This document shows positions 1 to 7,149 of a DNA stretch of 39,056 nucleotides, piece after piece. Origin of the DNA: an uncultured Spirochaetaceae bacterium (GTDB lineage: Bacteria; Spirochaetota; Spirochaetia; Treponematales; Treponemataceae); contig CADBSK010000085.1 in the NCBI GenBank assembly GCA_902797305.1, forward strand, positions 1-39,056, read 5' to 3'. The notes below the pieces were generated by a model. It was not told where the DNA came from, did no database searches, and saw only the letters and a list, made by a program, of their open reading frames with translations. Every line of letters starts with the position of its first letter. The stretch's first letter is position 1. The translations under genes were made by a program, and so were the position numbers.

Positions 1-348
1 CCTTATGTCTATTTTGCAGAAAACTACGCAGAATGGTATTCACTTGTTGGATGTTATAATAAAGGTAATATTGGAAAAGTAAATGAAGGTTATAAAGGTA
101 CAGGTTTACATAAAACTTATAGCGATACTTTTACTAATCAAAAGATTTTTGTAGAAATTGTTAAAAATATAATTTCTGCTGATGAACTTGTTAATATTAT
201 TGATAAAAATAATGTCACTACTTATAACGATTTATATTTTGCTCTTGTAACTGATTATTCGGATTTAAAAGAAAAAATAAATTCTTTGTTCAAGAGTCAT
301 TATATTCAGAAAGGCACGAAAGAAGGGAATGTAATTAACTATAAGTAA
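1..348 (+). CDS. Unknown protein, C-terminal fragment (5' end outside window)
   Basis: The frame beginning at base 1 stays open for 115 codons and ends at TAA 346-348. That is long for such A+T-rich DNA, so I treat it as the end of a real gene. The peptide starts PYVYFAENYAEWYS and is rich in Tyr, Asn and Lys. I see no membrane segment or known motif, and I do not recognise the family. A lipoprotein gene begins 11 bases after its stop on the same strand, so the two may be co-transcribed. Like that neighbour it looks more A+T-rich than the rest of the window. Function unknown. Confidence 0.6.
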   Translation, partial: PYVYFAENYAEWYSLVGCYNKGNIGKVNEGYKGTGLHKTYSDTFTNQKIFVEIVKNIISADELVNIIDKNNVTTYNDLYFALVTDYSDLKEKINSLFKSHYIQKGTKEGNVINYK

Positions 349-359
349 GGGTTAATATT

Positions 360-836
360 ATGATGAAAAAAATAAAGTATATATTATTGTTATTCTCTTT
401 TATATTTTCAGGCTGTAAAGAACCTTTTTTAAATTTAAATGGTGTTTCATGTGATATAGATAAAACTTCTTACAAAGTAAACGAAGAAATTTTAATATCT
501 TGTGAAGGAAGTTTTATTCAAGATGTTGGAATAGGAAATTTAGTTCTAGAATTAAATGTATTTAGATTAGTAAATGATGGAGTTGATTGGGAGACAGAGG
601 TACCTATAACTATAATAGACTCAGGTTCTCTTTATAAAAATGAAAACGATTTAATTAATCAATTTTCGGCTTATATATATAGGGATGAAAAACTTTCAAA
701 GTTTAATGAAAATATAAAAATAAGTTTATCAGAAGTTGGTTATTATCGTTTAGATGTATGTATAACTGGATCAGAAGATATACATCCTTATGGTGGTATA
801 AAATTTTTTAATTACAATATTACCGTCACCGATTAA
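360..836 (+). CDS. Small hypothetical lipoprotein
   Basis: 158 residues. The N-terminus is a lipoprotein signal: MMKKIK, a hydrophobic stretch (YILLLFSFIF), then a spirochaete-style lipobox FSGC with the lipidated Cys at about residue 19. The mature part (about 139 residues) looks beta-rich, with alternating hydrophobics and paired Cys (SCDIDK, ISCEGS, DVCITG), and could be an Ig-like or beta-sandwich domain. This is inference only. An AAGGG at 347-351 sits 8 bases before the ATG at 360; the next ATG at 363 is also possible. Probably anchored in the periplasmic leaflet or on the surface. Base composition is more A+T-rich than downstream genes. Family not recognised. Confidence 0.75.
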   Translation: MMKKIKYILLLFSFIFSGCKEPFLNLNGVSCDIDKTSYKVNEEILISCEGSFIQDVGIGNLVLELNVFRLVNDGVDWETEVPITIIDSGSLYKNENDLINQFSAYIYRDEKLSKFNENIKISLSEVGYYRLDVCITGSEDIHPYGGIKFFNYNITVTD

Positions 837-975
837 CCTTCATTATCTTTGCTGCAAAAGATTGAATCTTGCTTAGAATCAGTCTTTGGGTGCCAATTTC
901 CATGAAAAATGACTGGAAAACGATTTATGGGGAAAGTGTAGAAAAACCCCAATAAAAGTGTTAAATTAAATCGTT

Positions 976-2451
976 ATGAAAAAGGGATTTGACAACGAGA
1001 AGTATTTAAGGATTCAGTCGGAGCACATTAAAGAGCGTATTTCTAAATTTGGAAACAAGCTTTATCTTGAGTTTGGTGGAAAGCTTTTTGACGATTTTCA
1101 TGCGTCCAGAGTTTTACCGGGTTTTGAGCCTGACAGTAAGCTCAGAATGCTTATGCAGCTATCAGATTATGCAGAAATTGTAATTGTAATCAGTGCAGTT
1201 GATATCGAAAAGAATAAGGTTCGCGGTGATTTGGGTATTACATACGACATGGATGTTCTTCGTTTACGGGACGAATTCCAGAAGCGCGGTTTAATGGTTG
1301 GCAGTGTAGTTATCACTCATTATCAGGGACAGACTGCGGCAGATATTTTCCGTTCAAAACTTGAAAAACTTAATATCAAAACCTATATTCATTATACAAT
1401 TCCGGGATATCCTTCTAATGTTAATTTGATTTGTAGTGACGAAGGATATGGAAAAAACGATTACATCGAAACTTCACGCCCATTGGTTGTTATAACCGCC
1501 CCTGGCCCAGGAAGTGGTAAGATGGCTACATGTCTAAGTCAGCTTTATCAGGAAAATAAACGAGGAATTAAAGCTGGCTATGCAAAGTTTGAAACATTCC
1601 CAATTTGGAATCTTCCTCTCAAGCATCCGGTAAATATTGCTTATGAAGCAGCAACTGCTGACTTAAACGATGTAAACATGATTGACCCATGGCATTTGGA
1701 AGCTTACGGGGTTACAACTGTTAACTATAACCGCGATATCGAAATCTATCCTGTTCTGGATGCAATTTTCAAGGGTATTTACGGTGAAAATCCATACAAA
1801 TCGCCAACTGATATGGGCGTAAATATGGCCGGTAACTGTATCTTTGATGATGATGCATGCCGCGAGGCTAGTAACCAGGAAATTATCCGCCGTTATTATA
1901 CAGCCTTAAATCAGCTCGTAGACGGCAAAGGCACAGAAGAAGAAGTTCAGAAGATTGAGCTTTTAATGCAGCAGGCTGGTATTACAACAAAAGACCGTGC
2001 TGTAACAGTTGCTGCCCTTGAGCGCGGTCAAAAATCTGGTGTTCCTACTGCAGCAATTGAACTCAATGATGGTAAAATCATTACTTCTGAAACAAGCGAC
2101 CTCCTGGGAACCAGTGCAGCACTTATTCTTAATGCAACAAAATATCTTGCAGGCATTGAAAAAGATGTAAAATTAATTCCTGCTAGTATGATAGAACCTA
2201 TCCAGAACATGAAGGTAAATTACTTACAGGGAAATAACCCTCGTTTACATACGGACGAAGTTCTTGTTGCTCTTGCAATGCTTTCTAAGAGTGATGAAAA
2301 TTGCAAAAAGGCTCTGGAACAGCTTCCAAAGTTCAAAGGTTGTCAGGTTCATACAACTGTTATGCTCAGCGAAGTTGATCGTAAGATCTTTAAAAAGCTC
2401 GGCGTAGAAGTTACTTGCGAACCAATTAAGAAAAAGACAACAAGTTTCTAA
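976..2451 (+). CDS. DUF1846 (UPF0371) family protein
   Basis: 491 residues, the usual length for the DUF1846/UPF0371 family. Recognisable landmarks are the N-terminal GFDNEKYLRIQSEHIKERI, GGKLFDDFHASRVLPGF, a glycine-rich loop TAPGPGSGKMATCLSQLY near residues 174-191, AKFETFPIWNLPLKHPVN, and MIDPWHLEAYGVTTVNYNRD. The family is cytosolic, with solved structures but no agreed function; the GPGSGK loop suggests phosphate or nucleotide binding, which is inference. No clear Shine-Dalgarno is seen before ATG 976, but the start matches where family members begin. A DUF2400 gene follows after 5 bases, so the two are probably one transcript. Confidence 0.9.
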   Translation: MKKGFDNEKYLRIQSEHIKERISKFGNKLYLEFGGKLFDDFHASRVLPGFEPDSKLRMLMQLSDYAEIVIVISAVDIEKNKVRGDLGITYDMDVLRLRDEFQKRGLMVGSVVITHYQGQTAADIFRSKLEKLNIKTYIHYTIPGYPSNVNLICSDEGYGKNDYIETSRPLVVITAPGPGSGKMATCLSQLYQENKRGIKAGYAKFETFPIWNLPLKHPVNIAYEAATADLNDVNMIDPWHLEAYGVTTVNYNRDIEIYPVLDAIFKGIYGENPYKSPTDMGVNMAGNCIFDDDACREASNQEIIRRYYTALNQLVDGKGTEEEVQKIELLMQQAGITTKDRAVTVAALERGQKSGVPTAAIELNDGKIITSETSDLLGTSAALILNATKYLAGIEKDVKLIPASMIEPIQNMKVNYLQGNNPRLHTDEVLVALAMLSKSDENCKKALEQLPKFKGCQVHTTVMLSEVDRKIFKKLGVEVTCEPIKKKTTSF

Positions 2452-2456
2452 TTTAG

Positions 2457-3230
2457 ATGACAGAAGAATTAAAACAAAAACTTAGGGTCCTTGCTCAAAA
2501 ATACGAAGTTGCTTCGTTTACCGAGAAGGACCCTAGTCAGTTTTTAAGTCATTATTCAGATACCAAAAACACAGAAGTCGCTGCATTTATTGCTAGTCTC
2601 CTTGCATTCGGAAACAGAAAACAATTCATCCCTAAAATCAGTTATATACTTGCTCTGGCAGATGAGGCCTCTGGAGATATTTCAAGCTGGCTTAAAACCA
2701 GGGCTTTTCGAAAAACATTTATTTCTCCAAACGGCGACAATTCAGACAAGTTTTACCGCTTTTATTCTTATAAAGATATGACAGATTTGTTCGAAAGCCT
2801 TTGCGATGTGCTGGAAGAGTCTACCCTCGGCGAAAAAGTTCATTCAGAATGGCAAAAAGCCGGCGACCACCCTGTACAAATTCTCGGTAGTTTATTTAAG
2901 AATTGCGCAATCGTTCCAAAAGGAAAAAGCAGTGCTAATAAGCGACTCCATATGTTTTTAAGATGGATGGTGCGTACTGATTCTCCTGTAGATTTGGGGT
3001 TATGGACCTGGTTTGATCAAAAAGATTTAATAATTCCTCTGGATACCCATGTTTTACAGCAAAGCGTTGAACTTGGATTGATTTCTTCAGGGAAAACTGG
3101 TCGCCTTCCTCCTGCAAACATTAAGACTGCCTTAAAAATTACAGAAGCCCTAAAACAAGTCTGGCCTTACGACCCTTGCAAAGGCGATTTTGCGCTGTTT
3201 GGATTGGGCGTGGATGTAGAGGCGCACTGA
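2457..3230 (+). CDS. TIGR02757/DUF2400 family protein
   Basis: 257 residues, full length for the TIGR02757 (DUF2400) family. Typical features are FLSHYSDTKNTEVAAFIAS, LLAFGNRKQFIPKI, KRLHMFLRWMVR near residue 165, a central WTWFDQKDLIIPLDTHV (about residues 182-198), and the C-terminal CKGDFALFGLGVD. The arrangement with PLDTHV and a C-terminal GLG-type segment resembles helix-hairpin-helix DNA glycosylase-like folds, but the function is not established. The ATG lies 5 bases after the DUF1846 stop with no strong ribosome-binding site, suggesting translational coupling. It converges with the methyltransferase gene; a hairpin repeat fills the 58-base gap. Confidence 0.88.
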   Translation: MTEELKQKLRVLAQKYEVASFTEKDPSQFLSHYSDTKNTEVAAFIASLLAFGNRKQFIPKISYILALADEASGDISSWLKTRAFRKTFISPNGDNSDKFYRFYSYKDMTDLFESLCDVLEESTLGEKVHSEWQKAGDHPVQILGSLFKNCAIVPKGKSSANKRLHMFLRWMVRTDSPVDLGLWTWFDQKDLIIPLDTHVLQQSVELGLISSGKTGRLPPANIKTALKITEALKQVWPYDPCKGDFALFGLGVDVEAH

Positions 3231-3248
3231 TTGCATTAAAAAAATTGT

Positions 3249-3287
3249 CTCCCAGTCGCATTTCGGTGAGTTAAAACCGTGTGCGAC
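3249..3287. repeat. Hairpin repeat, copy 1
   Basis: This 39-base element lies between two convergent genes. It opens with CTCCCAGTCGCA (3249-3260), then CGG, six variable bases, and AAAACCG (3273-3279). The same pieces recur at the same CGG-to-AAAACCG spacing at 39012-39043. It folds well: GTCGCA (3255-3260) pairs with TGCGAC (3282-3287), and inside that CGGT (3264-3267) pairs with ACCG (3276-3279). Read on the minus strand, the hairpin is followed after a short gap by a run of seven T, so it may act as a terminator for the methyltransferase gene. I favour a dispersed intergenic repeat. Confidence 0.55.
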
Positions 3288-3288
3288 C

Positions 3289-4443
3289 TTAGAGTAACCG
3301 CTTAAGTGTCGGTTTCAGTCCCAGCGCCGTGGTCAACTGTTCTGCCTCTTTGCTGGATTTTTCTTTTGCTGCTCCAGTTTTAACAGCTCTAATCAAGATG
3401 TTTTTTGGAGTGTGTTCCATATCAATAAATTCAAGCATTTGAACATTGTAGCCTTGAGATTCCAGATATTCTCCTCGCAGGGCATCTGTTGCAAGGGCTG
3501 CAAATCGTTCTTTTATAAGTCCATATTTTAACAGCGGAGCAAATGCGTTTTCTTTTTCTTTTAAACCTTGGGAGTTCCGGTTGAGCTGCTGATTCAACTC
3601 ATGCTGGCAGCAAGGTACGCACAAAATTGCTTTACAGTCATGCTTGATTGCATACTCCAGTGCAAAGTCAGTTGCGGTATCACATGCATGTAAGGTGATA
3701 ACGATGTCTGGATTTGTTTTGTGATTGTAATCAGCGATATTTCCAGTAGCAAACGTTAATCCTGAGCAGTTGAGTTCCTTACCGATTTTATTACAGTAAT
3801 CTATTACTTCTTGTTTTAAATCCAGGCCAGTAATTTCTACCGGAATTTTCTTTATCTGAGTTAGAAAATAATGTGCTGCAAAGGTTAAATAAGATTTTCC
3901 ACAACCAAAATCAACTATGCGTAATGGCCTGTCCTTTACAGACGACATTACTTCAGGGATTATGTCGTTAATAAACTCAAGATATCTGTTTATCTGTCGG
4001 AATTTATCGTATTTTGAATTGATAACTTTTCCGTCCGGGGTCATTACTCCAAGTAAAACTAAAAAAGGTACAGGGGTTCCTTCTTGTAACAGGTATTGTT
4101 TTTTCTTTGTTAGGGATGTTAGCGGAGAAGAAACTGTTTGAGTTTTTAATTTTTTTGTAAGGACTGTAATTTCACCTTTTTTGTTTGCAAGATATGTAAT
4201 TTCTTCAGATTCTGTTCGAATGATACAGTTCTTAAATGTTTTTCCTGCATGGTCTTTTATAAACTCATCAAGTTCCTGTTCATTTTTCTGTTCATGAAAA
4301 GCTTGTTTTTCTGTAAAACTTTCAACAAAGTAACTTGTCTTGTTAGAAGTATTAGCTGCTTTTATTTTAATTCGCAGATAAGGTCGACCAAGTATTTCCT
4401 GAATGTTTTTTACAGGTTTAGAAAATGTTGCAGAAATTATCAT
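3289..4443 (-). CDS. SAM-dependent methyltransferase (Methyltransf_32 type)
   Basis: 384 residues. The N-terminal third is an uncharacterised beta-rich region. A Rossmann methyltransferase domain begins near residue 165, with motif I VDFGCGKSYLTFAAHYFL, an acidic loop TGLDLKQEVIDYC (motif II), GNIADYN, and DIVITLHACDTATDFAL. The sequence CVPCCQHELNQQL follows and is characteristic of the PF13679 group that includes eukaryotic METTL25/RRNAD1-like proteins. The substrate is not known; an RNA substrate is possible by family analogy. Cytosolic. It is divergent from parA, and the shared 106-base gap contains a parS-like palindrome, so the two promoters could be co-regulated. Confidence 0.85.
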   Translation of the reverse strand: MIISATFSKPVKNIQEILGRPYLRIKIKAANTSNKTSYFVESFTEKQAFHEQKNEQELDEFIKDHAGKTFKNCIIRTESEEITYLANKKGEITVLTKKLKTQTVSSPLTSLTKKKQYLLQEGTPVPFLVLLGVMTPDGKVINSKYDKFRQINRYLEFINDIIPEVMSSVKDRPLRIVDFGCGKSYLTFAAHYFLTQIKKIPVEITGLDLKQEVIDYCNKIGKELNCSGLTFATGNIADYNHKTNPDIVITLHACDTATDFALEYAIKHDCKAILCVPCCQHELNQQLNRNSQGLKEKENAFAPLLKYGLIKERFAALATDALRGEYLESQGYNVQMLEFIDMEHTPKNILIRAVKTGAAKEKSSKEAEQLTTALGLKPTLKRLL

Positions 4444-4489
4444 GTCTTCATATTAATGAATATACAGGTAAAAATCATTAGTTTATGCT

Positions 4490-4512
4490 CGTGAAACAAA
4501 ATTTGTTTCACG
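4490..4512. promoter_or_regulatory. Everted parS-like palindrome upstream of parA
   Basis: A perfect palindrome with 11-base arms, CGTGAAACAAA (4490-4500) and TTTGTTTCACG (4502-4512), around a single central A. The arms contain exactly the two half-sites of bacterial parS (TGTTTCAC and GTGAAACA), but in the reverse order: GTGAAACA comes first and TGTTTCAC second, with five bases between. It lies between the methyltransferase and parA starts, 37 bases before the parA ATG. Inference: a ParB-bound operator for autoregulation, or a rearranged parS. No T-run follows on either strand, so a terminator is unlikely. Confidence 0.7.
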
Positions 4513-4549
4513 CTATACAAGCAAAAAGAAATTTTGTAAAATAATAAGT

Positions 4550-5305
4550 ATGGGTAAGTGTATCGTTTTTGTTAACCAAAAAGGTGGAGTTGGTAAAACA
4601 ACTTCTTGTATTAACATTGGAGCTTATATTGCTCTTTCTGGCAAAAAAGTTCTTTTGGTAGATTTCGACTCACAGGGGAATATGTCTAGTGGTGTAGGAG
4701 CTTCAAAGGATAAGCCTACAATCTACGAATTACTTGCAGGTCAGGTAGAACCAGAACAGGCTGTTAAGCGCACTCCTGTAGAAGGATTGGATGTAATCAG
4801 TGCTTCTATTGATTTGTCAGGTGCTGCCATTGAGCTTGTAGAACAGGAAAACCGAGAATTCTTCCTAAAAAATGCATTGGCCCCTCTAAAAGAAAAATAC
4901 GATTACATTTTAATCGATTGTCCTCCAAGTTTAGGACTTTTAACATTAAACGGACTTGCAGCTGCAGATGAAGTTCTTGTTCCAATGCAGTGTGAATACT
5001 TTGCACTTGAAGGTATTACACTCCTTCTTAAATCTGTTGAAAAAGTTCAGAAGAGTATAAATCCATCCCTTGTTATTGGTGGTATCTTCTTTACTATGTA
5101 TGATAGCCGAACACGTTTGGCTCAAGATGTTGTAATGCAGGTTAAGTCTTACTTTAAGGATGCTGTATTTAATACAATTATTCCCCGCAATGTTCGTCTT
5201 TCAGAAGCACCTTCTCGTGGTTTACCAATTTGCAATTATGATCCTGAATGTGCTGGTGCTAAGAGTTATGCTAAACTTGCAGAAGAGGTAATTAAACGTG
5301 GCTAA
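4550..5305 (+). CDS. parA: Chromosome partitioning ATPase ParA/Soj
   Basis: 251 residues, full length for a chromosomal Soj-type ParA. The deviant Walker A box NQKGGVGKTT is at residues 9-18, followed by VDFDSQGN (switch I/A' region) and a Walker B strand ILIDCPPSLG near residues 120-129. Later landmarks are MQCEYFALEG and the C-terminal FNTIIPRNVRLSEAPSRG, diagnostic for Soj/ParA. The protein dimerises on ATP, binds nucleoid DNA and moves ParB-parS complexes during origin segregation. parB overlaps its 3' end by 8 bases. A TAAAAT box at about 4538-4543 could serve as the -10. Confidence 0.97.
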   Translation: MGKCIVFVNQKGGVGKTTSCINIGAYIALSGKKVLLVDFDSQGNMSSGVGASKDKPTIYELLAGQVEPEQAVKRTPVEGLDVISASIDLSGAAIELVEQENREFFLKNALAPLKEKYDYILIDCPPSLGLLTLNGLAAADEVLVPMQCEYFALEGITLLLKSVEKVQKSINPSLVIGGIFFTMYDSRTRLAQDVVMQVKSYFKDAVFNTIIPRNVRLSEAPSRGLPICNYDPECAGAKSYAKLAEEVIKRG

Positions 5306-6275
5306 AATCGGTGGTCTTGGATTAGGAAGAGGCCTTGATGCTCTTATGGGCGGAGCCTCTGCTGCAGAAAAAGAAATCAAAGAAGCTGTTAAAATGACAG
5401 AAGGATCACCTTCTAAAGAAGCTGGTTCTACCGGAAACTCAGGTTCTTTAGCTGTTCCTCAGGGAATTACTGTTGATGAAAACGGCGGTTTATGGGCAGA
5501 ACTTTCATATCTTTATGCTAATCCAAATCAGCCTCGTAAAGATTTTAAGCAGAAAGAGCTGGACGAACTTGCAGATTCTATCCGGGAGCATGGTGTAATT
5601 GAGCCGATTCTTGTAGAAAAGACTGATACAGAAAAATTCTGCATTATTGCCGGAGAACGAAGATACCGAGCTGCAGTTCAAGCTGGAATTGAAAAAGTTC
5701 CTGTACAGATTCGCAAATACGATGAAGTTAAAAAGCTTGAAGTAATGCTTATTGAAAATATTCAGCGTGCCGACTTAAATCCAATTGATGAGGCACAGGC
5801 CTATGCAAATCTTATGAATCTCGGTGATTTAAGTCAGGAAGAAGTAGCAAAACGCGTAGGCAAAGGTCGTCCTACAATCGCAAATGCGATTCGTCTTTTA
5901 AAACTGCCTTCTGATATGCAAAAATCGCTTATTGACGGACAAATCACTGCAGGTCATGCAAGAGCCCTTCTTTCAGTAAAAAACGATGCCGATATGCGCG
6001 TATTGTTCGGTAAAATTGTTGGTAGCGGCATGAGCGTTCGAGATGCAGAAGAAGCAGCTTCTTTGTTTAACAACGGCGGTCGGGCAGCAACAAAAAAAGA
6101 TGACAAGAAGAAGAATGTTAAACGCGATCCAGATATCGTTTCTATTGAACAAAAGTTCATCGAGATTTTTGGTACAAAGGTAACTCTCAAAGGTTCAATC
6201 GATAAAGGTTCAATCGAAATCGACTACTTTAGCAAACAAGACTTAGACAGACTTTATAATGTAATCGCAAAATAA
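5298..6275 (+). CDS. parB: Chromosome partitioning protein ParB/Spo0J (GTG start)
   Basis: 325 residues. The GTG at 5298 overlaps the parA stop by 8 bases and gives the classical N-terminus MAKIGGLGLGRGLDALMGG, the ParA-stimulating peptide. A low-complexity linker follows to about residue 70. The ParB/Srx CTP-binding domain has NPNQPRKDF, IREHGVIEPI, GERRYRAAVQAG and LIENIQRADLNPIDEA. A helix-turn-helix follows, LSQEEVAKRVGKGRPTIANA (about residues 176-195), and then a dimerisation region. It binds parS, loads CTP and spreads as a DNA clamp. A parS-like palindrome lies just upstream of parA. parB converges on the Sir2 gene with a 6-base gap and no visible terminator. Confidence 0.97.
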   Translation: MAKIGGLGLGRGLDALMGGASAAEKEIKEAVKMTEGSPSKEAGSTGNSGSLAVPQGITVDENGGLWAELSYLYANPNQPRKDFKQKELDELADSIREHGVIEPILVEKTDTEKFCIIAGERRYRAAVQAGIEKVPVQIRKYDEVKKLEVMLIENIQRADLNPIDEAQAYANLMNLGDLSQEEVAKRVGKGRPTIANAIRLLKLPSDMQKSLIDGQITAGHARALLSVKNDADMRVLFGKIVGSGMSVRDAEEAASLFNNGGRAATKKDDKKKNVKRDPDIVSIEQKFIEIFGTKVTLKGSIDKGSIEIDYFSKQDLDRLYNVIAK

Positions 6276-6281
6276 ATAAGT

Positions 6282-7016
6282 CTAAATCTTTAACGCTTCA
6301 AATACAGACCCCAATCCCTGGTGAATAACTAAATCTGCAATGTTATCGCTGGCGGTTGGGGTTTTGTTTATCAGTACAATTTTATTTCCTTTAAAATATC
6401 TGATTAAACCTGCCGCCGGATAAACAACCAGGCTTGTTCCTCCAATTATTAAAAGGTCAGCATTTTCAATTGCATCAATTGCCCCTTGAATACACTGCTG
6501 ATCCAGACCTTCTTCGTATAAAACAACATCTGGTTTGATAAGACCTCCGCATTTTGGGCATAGAGGAATCTGTTCAGGGGTGTTTGCACTTTCCATAATA
6601 ATATCGACTCCGTACGGGCTATGACACTTGGTACAAAAATTGCGGAGAGTGCTTCCATGGAGTTCAAAAACATTTCTGCTGCCGGCGGCCTGATGTAGTC
6701 CATCTATATTTTGTGTAACAATGGCTTTTAGCTTTCCCTTTTGTTCCATTTTTGCAAGGGCAAGATGAGTTATATTAGGTTTTACATCTTTGATAATGAG
6801 TTTTTCGCGGTAAAATCTGTAAAATTCTTTTGTATTTTCTTCAAAGAAAGAATGACTGATTATAGTTTCCGGGGGATATTTCCATTTTTGAGAATATAGT
6901 CCATCCTGACTTCTAAAGTCAGGGATACCACTTTCGGTAGAAACTCCAGCTCCTCCAAAAAAAACTATGTTTTGGGAGTCATCGTAAATCTCTTGAAATT
7001 GTTTAATTAAATCCAT
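6282..7016 (-). CDS. cobB: NAD-dependent protein deacylase, Sir2 family (CobB-like)
   Basis: 244 residues, the usual size for bacterial class U/III sirtuins. Motifs in order: GAGVSTESGIPDFRS (NAD binding, residues about 22-36), TQNIDGLHQAAG with the catalytic His in VFELHGS, a zinc ribbon with CTKC and CPKC, VLYEEGLD, and GGTSLVVYPAAG near the C-terminus. It removes acyl groups from protein lysines using NAD+ and releases nicotinamide and O-acyl-ADP-ribose. Cytosolic. It is divergent from the large Ig-repeat gene with 133 bases between them, and I see no strong ribosome-binding site before the ATG. The symbol is by family; deacylase specificity cannot be told. Confidence 0.93.
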   Translation of the reverse strand: MDLIKQFQEIYDDSQNIVFFGGAGVSTESGIPDFRSQDGLYSQKWKYPPETIISHSFFEENTKEFYRFYREKLIIKDVKPNITHLALAKMEQKGKLKAIVTQNIDGLHQAAGSRNVFELHGSTLRNFCTKCHSPYGVDIIMESANTPEQIPLCPKCGGLIKPDVVLYEEGLDQQCIQGAIDAIENADLLIIGGTSLVVYPAAGLIRYFKGNKIVLINKTPTASDNIADLVIHQGLGSVFEALKI

Positions 7017-7120
7017 AAATACATTTTACTGCTATTTTGAAATAAAAAGTAATTTTTTTAAGCATTTCTGCCGAAATTCAGAAAGTATAAATTTGTAAAC
7101 TTGCTAATTGTCTATTAGAA

Positions 7121-7142
7121 TATAATATAACGAAAATGGGAG
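7121..7142 (+). promoter_or_regulatory. -10 box and ribosome-binding site for the envelope operon
   Basis: A consensus TATAAT lies at 7121-7126. I do not see a convincing -35 hexamer at 16-18 bases upstream. GGGAG at 7138-7142 sits 7 bases before ATG 7150 and is a clear ribosome-binding site that fixes the start. This places a promoter for the three-gene envelope operon within the 133-base gap shared with the divergent Sir2 gene. Confidence 0.5.
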
Positions 7143-7149
7143 ATATTAT

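Noticed and set aside
837..975. Possible terminator or small RNA in the gap before the DUF1846 gene
   Set aside because: Only a weak GGGG/CCCC pairing (about 935-953) with a large loop and no T-run; not enough to call.
3249..3287. Integron attC site, since chromosomal integrons occur in some treponemes
   Set aside because: The hairpin lacks the paired RYYYAAC/GTTRRRY core sites, and no integrase or cassette array is present.
4490..4512. Palindrome read as a bidirectional terminator
   Set aside because: It lies upstream of both divergent genes, not at a gene end, and has no T-run on either side.
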